64,000 nt of DNA, taken from assembly GCA_910574455.1 (NCBI GenBank), contig CAJSYZ010000012.1, positions 179,317-243,316 on the forward strand, written 5' to 3'. How positions within the stretch are numbered: position 1 is the first letter of the stretch; every line of letters starts with the position of its first letter. Both the position numbers and the translations under genes were made by a program. Positions 1 through 12,429 of the stretch are shown piece by piece. The notes below the pieces were generated by a model. The model was given only the letters and a program-made list of their open reading frames with translations, was not told the DNA's origin and ran no database searches. The stretch is from Trichaptum fuscoviolaceum (taxonomy: Eukaryota > Basidiomycota > Agaricomycetes > Hymenochaetales > Trichaptaceae).

Positions 1-1575
1 GTTTGTCTTAATTCCTATCTTTTGCTATGCAAATGCATGCACCAGCTTTCCAGGCAGCGGGCAGGACAAAATACCAGCGGGAAGGACGATATGTACAGAA
101 TAAAATAACCTATTACGTGCACAATGGACACCAGCACATACGCGAGCCCGAAGAGCGGCAAACTCAGAGCCCGTGAATCGGCCGCCCCATCCCGTTTTCA
201 CCGTGAGACACTCAGGCCAAGCGAGGCCTCACAGAAGATATAAGCCTGCGCACCTGCAGCAAAGCTGGCTTGGGCTTCTTGCACTCGCGCGAGAGCCCCA
301 GCTGTTCTCCTCCCGAACAGACGTCCAGAGTCGGGTCGCTCCCGCGGACGTCTGTGAGTGCATGGCGCCCTCTGCACCTCCTGGGATGGCACAGCATGGC
401 CTATCCCCCGCTCCGTCGGGATCTTCTTTATTGGGTGTTGGCTCTTCTGCACTTGGCTGTATTTGGTGGTGGTCTGGTAAGCTTCTTGCTGTCGTTTGTG
501 CTGCTCGCGATGATGCGTCTTTGTCAGGCGCGTGTCCTCGACGTCACGTCACTCTGGCTTGCCCTCGACGCCGCCATGGGTTTTAACTGGCGCGTATTTC
601 CATTTCCTTTGATTCCCACATGCTAATGTATACTTAGCACTTGCGACTGTCGCTATGCTTTTCTTACGCATTTAGGCTTGGGTTGGCGGGCGCCGCCAGG
701 CGCTCGGTAGGTCCTTTACTTCTCCCTTACGTCGCTTGCTTACCATTTCACCATAGTTACGTTTGGGTGTCCGATTTAAACTTGGGTTTTATATTCCCGT
801 GCCGTCGCTTTGCGTCAAAGATAAGTAATCATTAATATATCTGTCTCATTCTGTTTCTAACATTCCCATTCAGGTCATCGCAAAGCCTTTTAAAAATTCA
901 CTGACCATTGTCTTACAGGACTCCGCAGAACTGGATTATATTTTATTTCGTCTTCTCAGGCCTTGGCCCGGCACTTTTGCAACTCCTTATTTGACTTTTA
1001 CCACCCCACCGCACTTTTTATTTATTTCTTCTTCGTCTTGACTTGGATCCAGAGGGGGAACCTATGCTTGTCCGTACGGAGACTATGCCCGTTTGCGGCG
1101 CCATCTGGTTCGCCAGGTGTGCGCTGCTTCCCTTTTCAGGTAAGCCTTCTTCGGCATTCATCTTCTCTTCAACCGAACTAACTTGCCTACATACCCTCTC
1201 TGCCTACGCATCTCTATTGTGTCATGTATTAGTTATTATTGAATTGCATTAACTTTTGACTCGGAATTGATGTATGTGTGAAACATAAGATGTATTGAAT
1301 TCAAGTCTAATTTACATGGTGACCAGTTCGACTCACGGTCGTTGCGGGACATGCATGCGAGGATAAACTGTCGCCGGTTATCGGAAGAATGGGGTCACTC
1401 TTCTTGTCTTTCTTCTCCGTCGTCTTGCCTTGTTCTCGCTGCTCTCGTCAATCAGGTACGGGTGCTCAACGCATGTCTCCTATTAAGCACACAGCCCCGC
1501 TAGCCAGAGTCAAACATCGCAAACAAGCCGCTCGACACTCAGACACTGCTGGGCGCTGGCGCTGGCGCGTCGTCG

Positions 1576-1725
1576 ATGCTGCCGGTGTGCTACGACGATG
1601 GGCAGGATCTGAGCACGAAGCTCTTTGTGGTCTGCATCATTAAGGCACCTTCACGGCACAAGCGCGAAGATGTCAATGGCTTGCGAGAGCGGGCTAGACA
1701 AGAGCGAGTTGCCGCTGCCAATCTT
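1576..1725 (+). pseudogene. remnant of MYND-family gene, C-terminal exon (copy A)
   Basis: The frame starting at 1576 reads YDDGQDLSTKLFVV, closely matching YDDGQGLSTKHFVV in the last exon of the intact MYND gene at 61428-61500. DNA similarity continues for about 150 bp into the stretch that encodes ESDLPL in the intact gene. Nothing recognisable of the zinc-finger exon or the long first exon lies upstream, so this is a 3' fragment. It converges on the sedolisin gene. Confidence 0.72.
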
Positions 1726-1956
1726 GAGACGCGTGCCTTCCTTCTCTTTTTTCTATCTCCTCGAGCAAGCACGAGATCACTAGGCTATCTATTCTCACGG
1801 GACGATGGAAACCTTGCTTTCGACTGCGAACCAGTCGAGGACGGATGTTGCGAGCGTCATGACAACGAGCACGACGATATAGAACAGGGAACGAGGAAAG
1901 AGACACAATCTTTTCAGTCCGTGCGTCCGGAAATCCATTAAGATCTTACACACAAG

Positions 1957-3871
1957 CTACAGACTGATTGTAGAAAGGAGCTTCTGAAAGTCAGGTGTCC
2001 CAACACCTGTGACCGGATCCCATCCAGTAGCCGCTGAAAAGCCATCCGTACCACAACCAGGATTATTTCCTATATTTTCAAGTCAGATTTTATCTCGGCA
2101 CATTGACAATCAGCCTACCCTGTGTAATATCATTCAGCGCAGTCAACCCCACCGAGGAGTAAAGCAGCGGGTTTATAAATCCGAGGGGCCGCTCGCGCGA
2201 AGCAATGAGTCGGTCGTTCAGAAGCGCGATCACGCTAGCGACCGCTGGCGTGGCTGTATTGGAGTTCACGATGGTGTTGAAGAACCCGTCGAGTGCGACC
2301 TGGTAGAAGACGCCCTGCGCAGAGATGTCCGGGTAGGCACGCCCCGCTCGGTTGAAGAGCCCGGCGTTCAGCGTCCCGATGCGTGTGAGGTAGCCGCTGA
2401 CGGCGCCAAGCTGGTAGTTGGGCCGTAGGAAGACGTTTGAGAAGCCACCGGAGGAGATGCTGGCGCCGATCTCGGGAGAGATCCCGGTGGTCGCACCAAC
2501 GGATGTTATGAAGGGACAGCCGGCCGGGAAGGCTGGGACGAACGTCGTGCAGGACGAGCCACCTGGAATGGATTCAGATCCACCAACACCACCCGCTCCT
2601 GAGGCGTATAGCAACGTGATTCCTCGTACGCCGAGCTGCATGGCGGTGTTGCAGAATTGGCTATGCAATAAATGATTCAAAAATCTGCAGTCAAAAATGC
2701 GATAAACTTACATGTACATGTCCTCTGACACATCAGCTTCGTTCAGCGTCGTGATGGAGCTCGACAACACGGTGGGCGGTGTCGCCTGCTGTATCACAGC
2801 GTTCAGCAAGTCAATATGGCCCGAGAGCCCGTCGACATTGTTGGGCCCGACCGTGAAGAAGGTAATAGGGACGCCGGCGGCGACGGACCCTATGTATTCA
2901 ATGTCCACCACGGGTATGCCGGAGAACTGGTTCTGAGGATTCGTCCCGTTATCCACAGACTGTACGGCGAAGTCGAACGTCGCGGGAACGTCTGGTCGGA
3001 ATGTCTGCCAGAAAAGGCGCGCGTCGGAGTGCAGTGCGAACTCGTTCATGAACCCAGCTACGCCGGCTGTGTTCGAGGGCTGCGTCGCAGGTGTCGTCGG
3101 GATGTTGTAGAGCGCCTGCAGGCACAGCGGGATGATGTTGGTGCTGCAGAGGGACGGGACGGGCCCGGAAGCGGAGGCGTTGACCAAGGGCAATGGTTGG
3201 GAGGAAGGGAGGATTGTTGGTTCCTGTGCTACGATGTCCTCAAACCTTGACATAGTTAGTTCCAGGTATGGTGGAAGAATTATGAAGGAACTCACATGAC
3301 AGTGGGGTGGACTGCGTTCAGATGTCCCTTGAGCGCCGTAGGTATCGAGTAGTTCAGCGTGCGCACAACTTGTCGCCCAGATTGGGTGTGCTCGAACACG
3401 GTGAACTCCGCGTCGAACATTCTGTTGGCTTCAGAGACGGGGATGGTGAGTGAGACCCAGTCTCCGGATGAAGAGACCGGTTTGCTAGAGGCGTTGAACG
3501 GGGCCAGGAAATTGTTGACTAAGGAGACTGTCTCCGGCGTCGGCCTCACGAATTGATCGACCTACAGGAGTCAGATTAGAATTGCAAGGGACTCGAGAAG
3601 GCGATGAAAATCGTACTTCGTCCTGCGTAAGATACTGCTTGTACTGTGCACTCCCCGGCGTGCTGACAGCGTACAAAACGGCCTCGAGACCCGTGATATT
3701 GCGCGGCGCCAGGACAAGGCGGAGGTTCAGCACTTGATTAGCTGGTGCGAGACCCTTCGACACATAGCCAGCGGGAACCGCGTCGCGCTTCTCGTGGATC
3801 GACATCGGGGAGCCGTGAGCGACATGAGTGAGTGAGAGCGCAAGACAGGCAGCGACGAGTGAGAGAAGCAT
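1957..3871 (-). CDS. sedolisin-fold (S53) secreted protein lacking catalytic residues, copy A
   Basis: Model: complement(join(1957..2069,2119..2660,2712..3245,3296..3561,3617..3871)). It gives 569 aa with four introns of 49-55 nt and consistent phases. The ATG at 3871 is the start shared with copy B; an in-frame ATG lies at 3877. A signal peptide comes first, then an activation-type prodomain (about 25-180), then the sedolisin catalytic fold, ending with the calcium-site region (GWDPVTGVGTPDF) in the last exon. In the family the active site is Glu, Asp and Ser, with a further Asp at the oxyanion hole. Here the Glu position is Ile (about 284), the oxyanion Asp is Ala (about 374, SGAGG) and the Ser of GTSxxxP is Asn (about 486, NSNTATP). 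Only the Asp near 288 is kept. The fold is clear, but tripeptidyl-peptidase activity is not expected. Confidence 0.85.
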
Positions 3872-3940
3872 CCTCATCCTGAGTCTCCTTCAGACAGGTG
3901 CTTTGACTCAGATAGACGAATAGCACCTCATCTTGATGCA

Positions 3941-3947
3941 TTTTATA
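3941..3947 (-). promoter_or_regulatory. TATA box of sedolisin copy A
   Basis: The minus strand reads TATAAAA about 70 bp upstream of the start codon. It is conserved in copy B at 12155-12161. Confidence 0.55.
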
Positions 3948-4249
3948 CGCGGTAAGCTTAGTGCTGAAACTGAGCGAACGTCGACGATGGACAGGGACGC
4001 AGTTCAGATTTCACCTAGGCCACGAATAGATTTTGTTTTTGCGACCCGACGTCGACGTCCAGCTCTCCTGGTCCTGGTGCCTTCCAACGTGTTCTGAGTC
4101 TTCGTGCCGTTCTTCGAATGCATCGCCGCCAATCACCCGAGAAGCACGCATATCGCAGAGGTGAGAAGTCAAGATTCGAGAAGAAAAGAGTCTCGGGCTG
4201 TGGCCGAGTTGTGCAGCCGGTCTTCTTCGTCGCGTGACGTCACACACCA

Positions 4250-7200
4250 AATTTAGCTCAGATTTAGTTTAGGGCGAGCTGTAATTACTATATTTGGGCA
4301 GAATTCACACGATTTTGAAAAAACATCGCTAGTCCACGACCCCTTTGCAGTACATGCTGGTAAAGTGGCGCGGGCGAGCAGCATCTCCCCTGCGCTTTTG
4401 ATTTCTAGCTACTGACTACGGTTCCGGCGGTCGTCGTCTGCTGTCCGCTGCAGTCGAGAAACTGGAAGGCCGCACTCGCGCATCGCTGCATGCTGCAAAT
4501 TGCGCGTCGAGTCGAACATTGTGTACTGGAAGGCTGGGCTCGCGGGAGAGCCATGCATGCGAAACCATCGAATGCCGGTAAGTAACTGATTCTTATTGTG
4601 TATAAAGGCAATCTAACTCACGAGCTTTCAAGAAGACGAAGAGAACGCATACTGGCGCAGTCGTTGCGCACTGGAACACAGGTCTCGCGCGCAGACGGAG
4701 ACGAAGACATTGCATGCTGTCGCAATGGTTGCGCACTGGAGGCTGAATCGACGCAATGACGAAACTATTCTGCCGCCATCGCTATGCACTGGAAGGATGG
4801 TCTAAACGAGAATGTAAGTAAATGTCTGGGCTGTGTATTCAATGAATGAAACTCACGATCAGTCAACTCCCTTTGCGTCCGTCACGGCGAAGTTAAACAT
4901 AGCTACGGTACAAGCATATCAGCATGCAATCGGTGAGTAGTTCTGAATGTGTGACTTACAGTGTAGGCTTGAAGACGGTAGCACGGCAGTGTACAAAAGT
5001 AAGAGCGGAACCATCACGGGCGACTATGCCAGCATGCCAGCATAAGGAAAGTCTATGGTGCTCATCCCCGTTTCTCGCCATCCTTTATACCCATTCTCCT
5101 TGGTCTGTGCGTACCTTGCATTCCCATTCCGTCTGCGCAAGGCCTCGCTTGCGCTAGGTGAGTCCTACCCTGATCATCGCCAATCCGTTTGCTCGCTTAT
5201 GTGGTATACCCGCTGTTGTATTCCTTGTCGCCAACCGGCCGCGCGGCCAAACATATTTTACTTTGCGCATTCTGAATGCGCTGCCTCTGCAAAGGCCATC
5301 AGGCAGATGTCAATACATTGCCGTGCATGCTTGAATCAAGAAGACTTTTAGTTTAATGTGACGCTCACTGCTCATGCGCTTGGCGGACGGAGAAACATAC
5401 ATACTTTGTCTACCGGCATCACGCCAATCATCTGTCTGATCTCATTGCACGGATCCAGGTGTCGCAATCTTGGCTCTATTCTCTCGGCTATCTGCTGCAG
5501 CTTCCTCTGGTTGTCAAAAGGCTTTTCTGTTCGCCGCTTTCAGGGGCTCAAGAAACTGTGTCCTTCCGAGGTCTGAAGGGAGCTACAAATCAATGCTCTA
5601 ATGCGCTCAAAAGCGTCGCTCGCGCGCTTTCAATCCATATATACATTGCTTTGTTCGATCTCTTCTTGACTTTGTGGGGGCCTCTTTGGTCGTTGCACTA
5701 GATATCAGAGTCGAAACAGAATGTTCGGGAGAAGTGTGCGTATCTTCTCCTCGCTTATTTCTTACATGAGTAATGGAATACCACCCGTGTCGCTTCTGCA
5801 CTATATACATTACTGTCCCGGCGTTGCTTGGCGGGCTTCAATACCTGGGGTCTGAAGGGAGCTATAACTGGGTGCAACACATTTTGAATCAATGCTCAAA
5901 AGTGTTGCTCGCCCGCTTTCAATCCATATATACATTGCTGTGCAGGATTTCTTCATGGGGGGCCTCTCTGCTTGTTGCAGTCAGTCTCAGGGTGTCTCAG
6001 ACTGTTCGGGCTTCTAATCGCTTGTCTCTTACGTCCTTCAGCAAATGAGTAGTGGCATGCAGCCCGTGTCGACTCTCCGCTGCGCTAGAAAGCATCACTA
6101 ACAAGCTTGCAATGCATATATGTCCAGGCCTCGCTCGGCGGGCTTCGATACATATATATATTGATATTTTGGCATTTCTCGGCGGGCTTCAACGCCGGAG
6201 CACTCAGGGACACTGCGCCAACCGTCTGTCTGGATCTCAAGAGCTTCCCGTGCTTCAGCCCTGATGAATTGGTCAGAAGCTTACTCGGTTATTTGTTTGC
6301 AACACCCACGGGCGTCATTCTGTCCGTTGACTGGTCTGCTGGTCGATAGAATTCATTGCTTCGCTTGGGGTGTGTATCTCTTCTTCTGGGAATGAGAGTT
6401 AATCTCAATTTTATACTCTGGTGTTTAAGCTGCCAGTGGAGTCTGGGTATCTCTCATTGTGTCAAAATGGTGCAACCACCGCTCAGCGGGACGCAAAACA
6501 TATATACAATGTCTTGCTCGGGTTTCTCGAGACTGGAGGCTGACGCACGGAGCTGGAATTCTAAATACTTCAGGGGCCGTGCACCAATCACCCGTTTTTG
6601 GATCTGAGGTCTCTCTTGGAAGTCTGCTTCGGCTGAAATGCAAAGCTTCTAAAGCTTCGCATGCTGGCTATAATCGCAGGATTGGCTCCAAAGACGGTGG
6701 TTTCTGCAAATTTCACATCCCTTGGACTCCATCTCTCCTCGCCCACTTGTGATCTCTTGTGCATTGTCTACAGAGTCTATGATAGCTGCAAATTCATGAT
6801 TTCATCTAGCTGAATATCTCACCGGAATGCTCATCTCGATTTTGCATAAATTTCTGGAAAACTCACAAGCTTCTTTGTCCCTCAAGCATTAGCCGGTTCC
6901 TTTGTCGGCTAACTCTTGCACTTTACGTGCCAGTTCTTGATCCCGGGCTTTGCATGGGTTTCTTCAGTCGTCAAAAAGCCCATTCTCCCCGGGAAATGCT
7001 TGCATTGCAGTAGATTTAATCAAGTAAGAGAATGTCATATTACATGTCTCTGCAGCTGATCTGCGAGCAGCAGCATATAGCAAGTGATTATCTACTCATT
7101 GGGAGAAGCATGCAGGGTTGCTGCGCCAATCACCCGTCTGGATCTCGGGTCAATGTCTTCATGACATTGGCGAAAGTCTCCTCAGTACGTTAATCTGCGC

Positions 7201-8221
7201 TTAAAGTTTACCCTTCCGTGTGCACACACCACGGCAGTACATTTATGCATTGACTTACAAGTGAAGAATCATGTCAAGAAATGTTAAGCCTATACCATTA
7301 ATATTTGACTTCCAATGTGCTCAACGGACGCAAATTGCGCAAGGAAGGTTTGCAAAAGATTGTTACCATATTGGGAATGACAACGGCAGCAAACCGTCGT
7401 TTGCATGTTTCTTCCCTTCCATGTCAACCCATCTTGACACATTTCTTTCTGCACATTCTGGCAACATATTCTATGCTCGGGCGACACATGCGACGGCCAA
7501 GGGACGCAGATTCGGCGCAAAACGCGGCGGAAATAAAGAACTCGGCTAAATTGTGTCAATACGGCGTCTTCTGCACTTTCTGCCGAATTCTTCGTCCCCT
7601 GGCCTCCCTCTCCTTTCCGCTGTCTTCGAATACATGTCTGTATACTATGGGGGTATTTAATGACTCAGTAATGGATCAAAATCTGTGTTTCTGTGGCTGC
7701 AAATCATGCAACAATGCAGAGCTTCCAAATGTCTGCAGCAAGATCTGCCGAATTCCCTCTCCGCATCTTGCAGGCGCTATCAACCCTGGAGTACCAGGCG
7801 ACTAACATCCTCGGCTATACTGCACAATTTACGTGGTCCTTGGCTGCGAACCATCAATTTGGTCTCTCTGCAGCAAGACCTCCGCAAGACATTGTCTGCA
7901 TTTCCCTCAAGCAAATATTGATTTTATTTTGATAGCAGGCATCTAAAACTGTGAGTATCTTGAGCTGGAGATTTATTCCATCGTCGTACAGATGGATTGA
8001 CATGCAATTTTGCATACAACTGGCGGAATTCTCAGAATTTTAATGACAGTCTTCCATATCCATCGCAGAACTATCTGCCGCCAACCGGAGCTTGTTACAC
8101 CGGTTCTGGATGACACCTGGACCGCTCCACTGACCTGGGAGTGTTTCAAGATCGAAATAAGCGATGGTGGCCCGCTCAGCACACCGTACAAGCCCTCGAA
8201 TGAGTCTCATTTCTTCATAGC
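4250..8221. other. gene-poor spacer of decayed repeats
   Basis: No open frame here is supported as a gene. From 4380 to 4980 there is a loose series of units carrying CACTGGA and splice-like GTAAGT signals. From about 5390 to 7150 four diverged copies of a unit recur, each ending in a version of GCGCCAATCACCCGTCTGGA and several preceded by a CATATATACA stretch. Together they look like remnants of a tandem array, perhaps of a former gene family. Confidence 0.5.
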
Positions 8222-9792
8222 AGTTTGTATTAATTCCTATCTTTCTGCTTTGCAGATGCATGCGCCAGCTTTCCAGGCAGCAGGGAGGGCAAAATGCTGG
8301 CGAAGGAGACGATATGTCAAGAACAAAATAACCTATTACGTGCACAGTGGACACCACATACGCGAGCCCGAAGAGCGGCAAACTCAGAGCCCGTGAATCG
8401 GCCGCCCCATCCCGTTTTCACCGTGAGACACTCAGGCCAAGCGAGGCCTCACAGAAGATATAAGCCTGCGCACCTGCAGCAAAGCTGACTTGGGCTTCTT
8501 GCGATCGCGCGAGAGCCCCAGCTGTTCTCCTCCCGAACAGATGTCCAGAGTCGGGTCGCTCCCGCGGACGTCTGTGAGTGCATGGCGCCCTCTGCACCTC
8601 CTGGGATGGCACAGCATGGCCTATCCCCCGCTCCGTCGGGATCTTCTTTTTTGGGTGTTGGCTCTTCTGTTCTTGACCGTGTTTGGTGGTGGTCTGGTAA
8701 GCTTCTTGCTGTCGTTTGTGCTGCTCGCTGATGCGTCTTTGTCAGGCGCGTGTCCTCGACGTCACGTCACTCTGGCTTGCCCTCGACGCCGCCATGGGTT
8801 TTATCTGGCGCGTATTTCCGTTTTCTTTTGATTTCCGCTTGCTAATGCGTACCTAGCACTTGCGAATGTCGCTATGGTCTTGTTGCGCATTTGGGCTTGG
8901 GTTGGCGGCGCCGCCAGGCGCTCGGTAGGTCCTTTACTTCTCCCTTACGTCGCTTGCTTACCATTTCACCATAGTTACGTTTGGGTGTTGGATTTAAACT
9001 GGGGTTTTGTATTCCCGTGCCGTCGCTTTGCGTGAAAGATAAGTAATCACTAATATATCTGTCTCATTCTGTTTCTAACATTCCCATTCAGGTCATTGCA
9101 ATGCTCTTTAAAAATACACTGACCATTGCCTTACAGGACTCCGCAGAACTGGATTATATTTTATTTCGTCTTCTCAGGCCTTGGCCCGGCACTTTTGCAA
9201 CTCCTTATTTGAATTTTACCACCCCACCACATTTTTTATTTATTTCTTCTTCGTCTTGACTTGGATCCAGAGGGGGAACCTATGCTTGTCCGTACGGAGA
9301 CTATGCCCGTTTGCGGCGCCATCTGGTTCGCCAGGTGTGCGCTGCTTCCCTTTTCAGGTAAGCCTTCTTCGGCATTCATCTTCTCTTCAACCGAACTAAC
9401 TTGCCTACATACCCTCTCTGCCTACGCATCTCTATTGTGTCATGTATTAGTTATTATTGAATTGCATTAACTTTTGACTCGGAATTGATGTATGTGTGAA
9501 ACATAAGATGTATTGAATTCAAGTCTAATTTACATGGTGACCAGTTCGACTCACGGTCGTTGCGGGACATGCATGCGAGGATAAACTGTCGCCGGTTATC
9601 GGAAGAATGGGGTCACTCTTCTTGTCTTTCTTCTCCGTCTTGCCTTGTTCTCGCTGCTCTCGTCAATCAGGTACGGGTGCTCAACGCATGTCTCCTATAT
9701 TAAGCACACAGCCCCGCTAGCCAGAGTCAAACATCGCAAACAAGCCGCTCGACACTCAGACACTGCTGGGCGCTGGCGCTGGCGCGTCGTCG

Positions 9793-9942
9793 ATGCTGCC
9801 GGTGTGCTACGACGATGGGCAGGATCTGAGCACGAAGCTCTTTGTGGTCTGCATCATTAAGGCACCTTCACGGCACAAGCGCGAAGATGTCAATGGCTTG
9901 CGAGAGCGGGCTAGACAAGAGCGAGTTGCCGCTGCCAATCTT
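9793..9942 (+). pseudogene. remnant of MYND-family gene, C-terminal exon (copy B)
   Basis: Identical in arrangement to the fragment at 1576-1725, shifted by 8217 bp. It again converges on a sedolisin-fold gene. The fragment was therefore already truncated before the 4.2-kb duplication. Confidence 0.72.
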
Positions 9943-10173
9943 GAGACGCGTGCCTTCCTTCTCTTTTTTCTATCTCCTCGAGCAAGCACGAGATCACTAG
10001 GCTATCTATTCTCACGGGACGATGGAAACCTTGCTTTCGACTGCGAACCAGTCGAGGACGGATGTTGCGAGCGTCATGACAACGAGCACGACGATATAGA
10101 ACAGGGAACGAGGAAAGAGACACAATCTTTTCAGTCCGTGCGTCCGGAAATCCATTAAGATCTTACACACAAG

Positions 10174-12087
10174 CTACAGACTGATTGTAGAAAGGAGCTT
10201 CTGAAAGTCAGGTGTCCCAACACCTGTGACCGGATCCCATCCAGTAGCCGCTGAAAAGCCATCCGTACCACAACCAGGATTATTTCCTATATTTTCAAGT
10301 CAGATTTTATCTCGGCACATTGACAATCAGCCTACCCTGTGTAATATCATTCAGCGCAGTCAACCCCACCGAGGAGTAAAGCAGCGGGTTTATAAATCCG
10401 AGGGGCCGCTCGCGCGAAGCAATGAGTCGGTCGTTCAGAAGCGCGATCACGCTAGCGACCGCTGGCGTGGCTGTATTGGAGTTCACGATGGTGTTGAAGA
10501 ACCCGTCGAGTGCGACCTGGTAGAAGACGCCCTGCGCAGAGATGTCCGGGTAGGCACGCCCCGCTCGGTTGAAGAGCCCGGCGTTCAGCGTCCCGATGCG
10601 TGTGAGGTAGCCGCTGACGGCGCCAAGCTGGTAGTTGGGCCGTAGGAAGACGTTTGAGAAGCCACCGGAGGAGATGCTGGCGCCGATCTCGGGAGAGATC
10701 CCGGTGGTCGCACCAACGGATGTTATGAAGGGACAGCCGGCCGGGAAGGCTGGGACGAACGTCGTGCAGGACGAGCCACCTGGAATGGATTCAGATCCAC
10801 CAACACCACCCGCTCCTGAGGCGTATAGCAACGTGATTCCTCGTACGCCGAGCTGCATGGCGGTGTTGCAGAATTGGCTATGCAATAAATGATTCAAAAA
10901 TCTGCAGTCAAAAATGCGATAAACTTACATGTACATGTCCTCTGACACATCAGCTTCGTTCAGCGTCGTGATGGAGCTCGACAACACGGTGGGCGGTGTC
11001 GCCTGCTGTATCACAGCGTTCAGCAAGTCAATATGGCCCGAGAGCCCGTCGACATTGTTGGGCCCGACCGTGAAGAAGGTAATAGGGACGCCGGCGGCGA
11101 CGGACCCTATGTATTCAATGTCCACCACGGGTATGCCGGAGAACTGGTTCTGAGGATTCGTCCCGTTATCCACAGACTGTACGGCGAAGTCGAACGTCGC
11201 GGGAACGTCTGGTCGGAATGTCTGCCAGAAAAGGCGCGCGTCGGAGTGCAGTGCGAACTCGTTCATGAACCCAGCTACGCCGGCTGTGTTCGAGGGCTGC
11301 GTCGCAGGTGTCGTGGGGATGTTGTAGAGCGCCTGCAGGCACAGCGGGATAATGTTGGTGCTGCATAGAGACGGGACGGGCCCGGAGGCGGAGGTGTTGA
11401 CCAAGGGCAATGGTTGGGAGGAAGGGAGGATCGTCGGTTTCTGTGCTACGATGTCCTCAAACCTTGACATAGTTAGTTACAGGTATGGCGAGGGATTATG
11501 AAGCGACTCACATGACAGTGGGGTGGACTGCGTTCAGGTGCCCCTTGAGCGCCGTAGGTATCGAGTAGTTAAGCGTGCGCACGACTTGCCGCCCAGATTG
11601 AGTGTGCTCGAACACGGTGAACTCCGCGTCGAACATTCTGTTGGCTTCAGAGACGGGGATGGTGAGTGAGACCCAGTCTCCGGATGAAGAGACCGGTTTG
11701 CTAGAGGCGTTGAACGGGGCCAGGAAATTGTTGACTAAGGAGACTGTCTCCGGCGTCGGCCTCACGAATTGATCGACCTACAGGAGTCAGATTAGAATTG
11801 CAAGGGACTCGAGAAGGCGATGAAAATCGTACTTCGTCCTGCGTAAGATACTGCTTGTACTGTGCACTCCCCGGCGTGCTGACAGCGTACAAAACGGCCT
11901 CGAGACCCGTGATATTGCGCGGCGCCAGGACAAGGCGGAGGTTCAGCACTTGATTAGCTGGTGCGAGACCCTTCGACACATAGCCAGCGGGAACCGTGTC
12001 GCGCTTCTCGTGGATCGACATCGGGGAGCCGTGAGCTCCATCCGTGAGTGAGAGCGCAAGACAGGCAGCGACGAGTGAGAGAAGCAT
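10174..12087 (-). CDS. sedolisin-fold (S53) secreted protein lacking catalytic residues, copy B
   Basis: Model: complement(join(10174..10286,10336..10877,10929..11462,11512..11777,11833..12087)), 569 aa. The exon-intron structure is the same as in copy A and every frame is open. The same three substitutions (Ile for Glu, Ala for the oxyanion Asp, Asn for the nucleophile Ser) are present, so they predate the duplication. Exons 4 and 5 look identical to copy A, while exons 1-3 and the promoter differ by scattered substitutions. The signal peptide (LSLVAACLALSLT) is retained, implying secretion if expressed. The two intact frames argue against simple decay. A non-catalytic role such as binding or inhibition is possible but only inferred. 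Confidence 0.85.
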
Positions 12088-12154
12088 CCTGAATCTTCTT
12101 CAGACAGGTGCTTTGCTTCAGACGAGCAAACGGAAAGCGCCCCATTTTGATGCA

Positions 12155-12161
12155 TTTTATA
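12155..12161 (-). promoter_or_regulatory. TATA box of sedolisin copy B
   Basis: The minus strand reads TATAAAA 68-74 bp upstream of the ATG at 12087, matching copy A. Confidence 0.55.
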
Positions 12162-12429
12162 CTCGATAAGCTGAGTGCTGAAGCAAAGCGAACGTAGACG
12201 TCGGCCAGGGGCACAATCCATGACCACGAATAGCTTTCTTTCTTTTCGCGACCCGACGTCGACGTCCAGCTCTCCTGATCCTGGTGCCTTCCAACGTGTT
12301 CTGAGTCTTCGTGCCGTTCTTCGAATGCATCGCCGCATCGCCGTCAATCACCCGAGAAGCACGCATGTCGCACACCTCTGACATTTTGGATAGAGGTGAG
12401 AAGTCAAGGTTCAAGAAGAAGAAGAGGGA

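Larger units (their letters stand above)
1..4195. repeat. duplicated unit, copy A (runs off the left edge)
   Basis: This 4.2-kb segment recurs at 8222-12425 in the same orientation at a pitch of about 8.22 kb. From about 1270 to 3240 the two copies are almost identical: I see a 3-bp and a 2-bp indel and a few substitutions. The first 170 bp and the region above 3250 differ much more. The unit holds a MYND-gene remnant and a complete sedolisin-fold gene. Positions 173-1250 hold no gene I can support. Confidence 0.92.
8222..12425. repeat. duplicated unit, copy B
   Basis: Second copy of the unit at 1-4195, same orientation. Homology starts at 8222 and ends near 12425, where the flanks diverge. 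The left 150 bp and the promoter side are clearly less similar than the core. Confidence 0.92.

Noticed and set aside
270..626. Open frame repeated in both duplicated units (also at 8490-8831)
   Set aside because: Frame and length are not conserved between the copies, no domain is recognised, and antisense frames are equally open.
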